Assembly (NCBI GenBank): GCA_005792805.1
Contig: SXQV01000036.1
Coordinates: 1 to 9,985 of the forward strand
DNA length: 9,985 nucleotides
Direction: 5' to 3'
DNA from: Methylococcaceae bacterium
GTDB taxonomy: Bacteria > Pseudomonadota > Gammaproteobacteria > Methylococcales > Methylococcaceae
In this document: positions 6,586 to 9,985 of the stretch, one piece after another
Layout of the letters: the number at the start of each line of letters is the position of its first letter
Numbering within the stretch: position 1 is the stretch's first letter
Position numbers and translations under genes: made by a program
Notes under the pieces: model-generated
What the model saw: only the letters and a program-made list of their open reading frames with translations
Database searches by the model: none
Told to the model about the DNA's origin: nothing

Positions 6586-7749
6586 TCATCCATTCGTTAA
6601 AAATTTCAAAGCCGATTCGCCCAGACCCCGCTGGGCGAGTTGTATCCATAGCGCACCCAGCGCCAGACTGGCCAGCGCCAGCAGCAGGCTTTCGGCCAAA
6701 ATCAGCCGGAACAGGGTCAGCCGGCTCGATCCGAGCAGAAATAGCGTCTGCATTTCTCCCCGCCGCATCCGCAAGGACAACCAGAACACCAGCGACAGCG
6801 CCAGTAAGGTGGCAAGCCCGACCAATGCCAGAATGACGTCGAACAGTTCCCGGATACGGAAGATGTTGTCCAGCAGATTGCGTGTCACCGCGAGGGGTTC
6901 GACCAGTTGGCCGGGCTGGGTCTCGTCCAGATAGCGGCCGCGTAACAAAGTCGCGGCGCGATGGTTGTCAGGGACTGCCAGTACGGCACTGATCGGATAG
7001 GTGCCCGGGTCGCCATGAAAATGGAAGCTGGCCAGATTTTCCGGCGTGATTTCGGTATAGGTAGCCGGGCTGCCCTGGATCGCCGGGTTTGCTCCGTGCG
7101 CTGACGGTGGGGCCGGTGGCTCGTGTCCATGCCCCAGACCCTCGATGATCCAGGCGGTTTTGAGATCAATGAAAATCGCCTGGTCATCCGGTGTGTGCTG
7201 TTTTTCCAAGAGGCCGGTGATGTTCAGCTTCAGCGGATAGATGCCTGCCAGGTCGAAGAGATTGCCGGGCGTGGTCAGCAGCTGGTCACCTACTCCCAGC
7301 CCGAGCGAACGGGCGGCGTCGGCCCCCAGCACGGCATCGCCCAGGGTGGCCATCATCCGGCCCTGACCGATATGCAGCTGCCGGTAGTCCAGATAATCCA
7401 GCGTCACCCCCACTAGTGGCTGCCCCTTGACCCGCAGGCGCGAATAGATGGGCAGGGCGAGTGCCCAGCCGCTGTTCTCGACGCGCTCCAGCTCCGCCAT
7501 GGTGGTCTTCGGCAGTTCCGGGTTGCTGAAGTACAGGGCGCTCAGGGTCAGATCCAGACCGCTGGCCCGCGCTCCTATCACCAGCGGGGTGTCCTTCGCT
7601 CGCGACAGTAAATGGCGTTCGCCCTGGTCCAGCAGTGCATGCAAGGCGACCGGCAGGGCGCCCATCAGGCTCAGGCAGGCGATCAGCACCAGGCTGCGGA
7701 TTCGGTAATGACACAAATGCCGCCAGGACAGGTAGAAGGCGTGTCTCAT
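6586..7749 (-). CDS. ABC transporter permease of the FtsX/MacB/LolCE type, with histidine-rich periplasmic domain
   Basis: Membrane subunit of 387 residues with family topology: N-terminal helix (about 17-40), a large periplasmic MacB-PCD-like domain (about 41-300) and the FtsX C-terminal region with a helix at 302-325. The coupling segment MRRGEMQTLFLLGSSRLTLFRLILAE precedes another helix at 347-371. The last helix normal for FtsX/MacB proteins is missing: only 16 residues follow helix 3, and the next gene begins 10 bases later. The periplasmic part has two histidine clusters, GHGHEPPAPPSAHG (206-219) and SFHFHGDPG (241-249), which fits metal handling with the adjacent binding protein. The start ATG lies within an ATGA overlap with the ATPase stop, so translation is coupled. 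Members of this superfamily mostly act by mechanotransmission on periplasmic or outer-membrane partners and do not import small solutes. The role in metal trafficking is inferred. Confidence 0.88.
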   Translation of the reverse strand: MRHAFYLSWRHLCHYRIRSLVLIACLSLMGALPVALHALLDQGERHLLSRAKDTPLVIGARASGLDLTLSALYFSNPELPKTTMAELERVENSGWALALPIYSRLRVKGQPLVGVTLDYLDYRQLHIGQGRMMATLGDAVLGADAARSLGLGVGDQLLTTPGNLFDLAGIYPLKLNITGLLEKQHTPDDQAIFIDLKTAWIIEGLGHGHEPPAPPSAHGANPAIQGSPATYTEITPENLASFHFHGDPGTYPISAVLAVPDNHRAATLLRGRYLDETQPGQLVEPLAVTRNLLDNIFRIRELFDVILALVGLATLLALSLVFWLSLRMRRGEMQTLFLLGSSRLTLFRLILAESLLLALASLALGALWIQLAQRGLGESALKFLTNG

Positions 7750-8414
7750 GCCGGGCAGCGGAAGGTGGAAAAGTCGATCACCCGGTCGAAACGGTCGAGG
7801 AGTTCGTGGTCGTGAGTGACGGCAATCAGGCTTGCGCCTTCGCGTTCTGCGGCGCGAAACAGCACATCCAGTATTTTCAGCTTGTTGGCGGGGTCCAGAC
7901 TGGCCGTGGGTTCGTCCGCCAGAATCAGGGCTGGCCGGGTCAGAACCGCCCGGCAGATGGCGACGCGCTGGCGTTCGCCCTGGGATAGGGCGGTCACCGC
8001 CTGGGCCAGTTTGCTTTCAAGGCCAATATCGGCGGCCAGTTTCCGCAGCCGCTGCCTGATCTCGGGGTTCAGGCGGAGTGCGGGATTGATCCGGTGGGGA
8101 TGGAGGATGTTGTCTGCCGTATCCAGGTATTCCAGTAATTGCAGATCCTGAAACACAAAGCCCAGCCGGGTGATGCGGAATCGCCGCCGCTCGCCATCCG
8201 GCATGGTATGCACCGGCTGGCCGTCAACCCATATCTCGCCGCGAACGGGCGGGACGATACCGGCAATCAGTTTGAGCAGGGTGGTCTTGCCGGTGCCGCT
8301 GGGTCCGGTGATCGCCAGCCGCTCGCCGGATGCCATGCCGAACCGGGGGATATGCAGGGTGAAATCACCCTCTTCCGCCGGGTAGCGAAATTCCAGCTGT
8401 TCGATGCGGATCAT
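7746..8414 (-). CDS. ABC transporter ATP-binding protein, LolD/MacB family
   Basis: Cytoplasmic ATPase of 222 residues, normal length for LolD-like proteins, with all motifs intact. They are Walker A GPSGTGKT (37-44), Q-loop FVFQD (Gln 89), signature LSQGERQRVAICRA (143-156), Walker B LILADEP (163-169), D-loop ASLD (171-174) and H-loop VTHD (His 201). The Q-loop context LGFVFQDLQLLEYLD is typical of the LolD/FtsE/MacB branch and not of ZnuC, which agrees with the FtsX-type permease next to it. ATGA overlaps join it to both the upstream (8411-8414) and downstream (7746-7749) genes, implying translational coupling and a fixed stoichiometry. The C-terminus is short (FSTFRCPA). I am sure of the family; the transported or moved substrate is unknown. 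Confidence 0.95.
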   Translation of the reverse strand: MIRIEQLEFRYPAEEGDFTLHIPRFGMASGERLAITGPSGTGKTTLLKLIAGIVPPVRGEIWVDGQPVHTMPDGERRRFRITRLGFVFQDLQLLEYLDTADNILHPHRINPALRLNPEIRQRLRKLAADIGLESKLAQAVTALSQGERQRVAICRAVLTRPALILADEPTASLDPANKLKILDVLFRAAEREGASLIAVTHDHELLDRFDRVIDFSTFRCPA

Positions 8415-9886
8415 GCGGCGTCCAGTCCCTGACCGTCGATGAAGTCCAGGTGACCGATTTTCCAGGTACCGTCATCCTGACGTATCAAGGTGACGAGGGC
8501 ACGATAGCGGGTATGCCGCTCATGGGCATGACCCCAGTGGGAAACCTGGCCATGGGCGACCCAGCTGGCATCGATGCGCCTGGATGCCGGTTCGCTATCG
8601 AGTGTTTCCAGGGCAGTCAGCTCCACCCGCTGTACCTGGCTGTCGCCGCCGAGTCCCCGGGCTTTCCGGATCAGGGCACGACGCTGGTCGAGATAGACCT
8701 GATCCAGCAGAGGCGGCACCAGACTCAGCGCCAGCCCGTCGTAGGCGCTTTCCTCCTCCCTGATGGAGAAGGCCTGGTAGGCCGTGAGCAGGAGTTTGCC
8801 GAGATCCGGTGCCGGGCCGCCATTGCCGGTCAGGGGCTTATCGTTTTCCGCCACGGGCTTGGGGCTGTCGAGCATATCCTCCGGCGACCAGTCCAGCTGG
8901 GGATGTGACGGGGTGACTTCGGCATCCAGGCTCTCCTGGCGGCGGATCACCTGAATTTCGTGCACGACTTCGCCGGGGCTGAATAGCTGCCAGTCAAGCC
9001 GGAACTGGCTGGCCGGTTTGCCAGGAGGGTATGACAGCATGATGCCCAGTTGCGCGGCATGTGCAGGTACGGTTTCATCAGGCGGTACTGGTTCTGTCCC
9101 GGCGGAAGTTTGATGCACGAATATCACGCGATCCACGGCTGGGACAGCCGGCAAGCCGTCGATTTCCAGGTGCTGCGCCTCGATCAGGCTCGCGGTCAGG
9201 CGCTCCAGCAGTGGCTGACGCTCGGCGGGTTCGATCAGGCGCATGTTGTTGAGCCCGGCCGTTTGCCGCAGGGCGGGCGGCAAGGCCACGAGGGGTTGCA
9301 GCCATTCATGGCGGATTTCGTGAGGCTCGACGTAAATATAGGATCTGGGTTGCAGATGATGCCGGCGCCAGTTGTCCTGATCGAACCGGCTGCGCCAGGG
9401 ATTGGTCCAGTCCAGCGCCAGTTTGCCGGGACGGTTCAGCCGAATCCGGTCGCTGACCGCCACCCCCTCCTGGAGGACGAGCAGCGCCGGGTACGTCGTG
9501 TTTTCGCCCGGTTCAATAACCAGCCGCTCAGTGGCCGTCCCGAGCGGGTAACTCTGGCGGATCTGGACCCGGTGTTCCCGCTCACCCGTTGGCGCCTCGG
9601 TCAGCAGGGTTTCGAGGGGGGCCAGCCGTTTTCCATCAGGCCCATGCAGTTTGATGAGTGAACGCCCGACGCAGGCAAGATCGCAGGTGGCGGGTTGCCC
9701 CCCGCGAATGGCGGGGAGATCACTTTCCCGCAACCGCAGGGTCAGCTGCATGGCGTGTGGGGTCAGGCTCAGGTCGGCCAGGGTGGCCTCGCGGTCGAGC
9801 GGACTGTCAGCCAGCCCGATCGAGGGGATCAGGCTGAACAGCCAGGCCATCGTCCGGCATGGACTGCCGCCGCGAGCCGTTGACAT
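8411..9886 (-). CDS. Predicted periplasmic protein with NTF2-like C-terminal domain, partner of the ABC system
   Basis: Product of 491 residues, no named family recognised. A likely signal peptide (RTMAWLFSLIPSIGLA/DSP, residues 11-26) points to the periplasm; an internal ATG at 9850 is an alternative start, and neither has a strong ribosome binding site. The N-terminal half looks beta-rich. It holds a CDLAC pair (Cys 68 and 72) that could form a disulfide or bind metal. A Pro-rich low-complexity linker (about 320-360) leads to a C-terminal module (about 363-485: LLLTAYQAFSIREEESAYDGLA...). This resembles NTF2/Tim44-like domains and carries the motif HWGHAHERH (450-458), four histidines in nine residues. 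It overlaps the ATPase start by ATGA, so it belongs to the same operon. By context it may bind metal or present a client to the permease; this is inference. Confidence 0.75.
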   Translation of the reverse strand: MSTARGGSPCRTMAWLFSLIPSIGLADSPLDREATLADLSLTPHAMQLTLRLRESDLPAIRGGQPATCDLACVGRSLIKLHGPDGKRLAPLETLLTEAPTGEREHRVQIRQSYPLGTATERLVIEPGENTTYPALLVLQEGVAVSDRIRLNRPGKLALDWTNPWRSRFDQDNWRRHHLQPRSYIYVEPHEIRHEWLQPLVALPPALRQTAGLNNMRLIEPAERQPLLERLTASLIEAQHLEIDGLPAVPAVDRVIFVHQTSAGTEPVPPDETVPAHAAQLGIMLSYPPGKPASQFRLDWQLFSPGEVVHEIQVIRRQESLDAEVTPSHPQLDWSPEDMLDSPKPVAENDKPLTGNGGPAPDLGKLLLTAYQAFSIREEESAYDGLALSLVPPLLDQVYLDQRRALIRKARGLGGDSQVQRVELTALETLDSEPASRRIDASWVAHGQVSHWGHAHERHTRYRALVTLIRQDDGTWKIGHLDFIDGQGLDAA

Positions 9887-9905
9887 CGGGTGCGCGATTC
9901 CTGGG

Positions 9906-9985
9906 TCAACCGCGCTGGGATGAGGCCCCGCCCATCAGGTTGGGCCAGTAACGGCGGTAGAAGCCATAGCCCAGATAAAACATGA
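9906..9985 (-). CDS. C-terminal end of an upstream gene cut by the window edge
   Basis: A minus-strand frame enters at the window edge and stops with TGA at 9908-9906, encoding at least 25 residues (FYLGYGFYRRYWPNLMGG...SQRG). The aromatic and basic composition suggests the end of a membrane helix followed by a cytoplasmic tail, but the piece is too short to identify. The stop lies 19 bases before the ATG of the 491-residue protein, which fits the first visible gene of the same operon. The ATG at 9983 might also be its start, giving a 25-residue peptide, which I consider less likely. Confidence 0.5.
   Translation of the reverse strand, partial: MFYLGYGFYRRYWPNLMGGASSQRG

Noticed and set aside
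9050..9661. Plus-strand open frame of 203 codons
   Set aside because: Lies wholly inside the coupled minus-strand gene for the NTF2-like protein. It has no recognisable domain or ribosome binding site, and long antisense frames are common in GC-rich coding DNA.

Overview
The window looks like a chromosomal segment of a moderately GC-rich Gram-negative proteobacterium, most likely a gammaproteobacterium. The grounds are a periplasmic MsrP-type molybdoenzyme, an IPTL-CTERM surface protein, an FNR-type operator and LolD/MacB-like ABC components. No rRNA, tRNA, CRISPR array, insertion sequence or phage gene was seen.

Left part (1-4833, plus strand). The window opens inside msrP, the catalytic subunit of the periplasmic methionine-sulfoxide reductase. 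Its usual membrane partner msrQ does not follow. Next is a very large secreted mosaic protein. It has five near-identical 42-residue beta-propeller blades encoded by an exact 126-bp tandem repeat, then IPT/TIG, FN3-like and Ig/MBG-like modules, and a C-terminal IPTL-CTERM sorting tail. A smaller secreted protein of unknown function follows, closed by a clear rho-independent terminator at 4794-4833.

Middle (4834-5597). A convergent intergenic region carries minus-strand terminators. It is followed on the minus strand by a 111-residue four-helix membrane protein. Upstream of that gene are an excellent ribosome binding site, a plausible sigma-70 promoter and a perfect FNR/Anr-type operator, which suggests control by oxygen or redox state.

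Right part (5598-9985, minus strand). A tightly packed operon is transcribed right to left. It holds the end of an unidentified gene, a periplasmic protein with an NTF2-like C-terminus, a LolD/MacB-type ATPase, an FtsX/MacB-type permease and a ZnuA/TroA-type metal-binding protein. The first three complete genes are joined by two ATGA stop/start overlaps. The pairing is the point of interest: a zinc-type solute-binding protein sits with an FtsX-type permease instead of the ABC-3 (ZnuB) permease normally found with it. All three extracytoplasmic components carry histidine clusters. This suggests a non-canonical periplasmic metal-handling or metal-delivery system. The permease appears to lack its last transmembrane helix, and the binding protein lacks the usual first histidine ligand.
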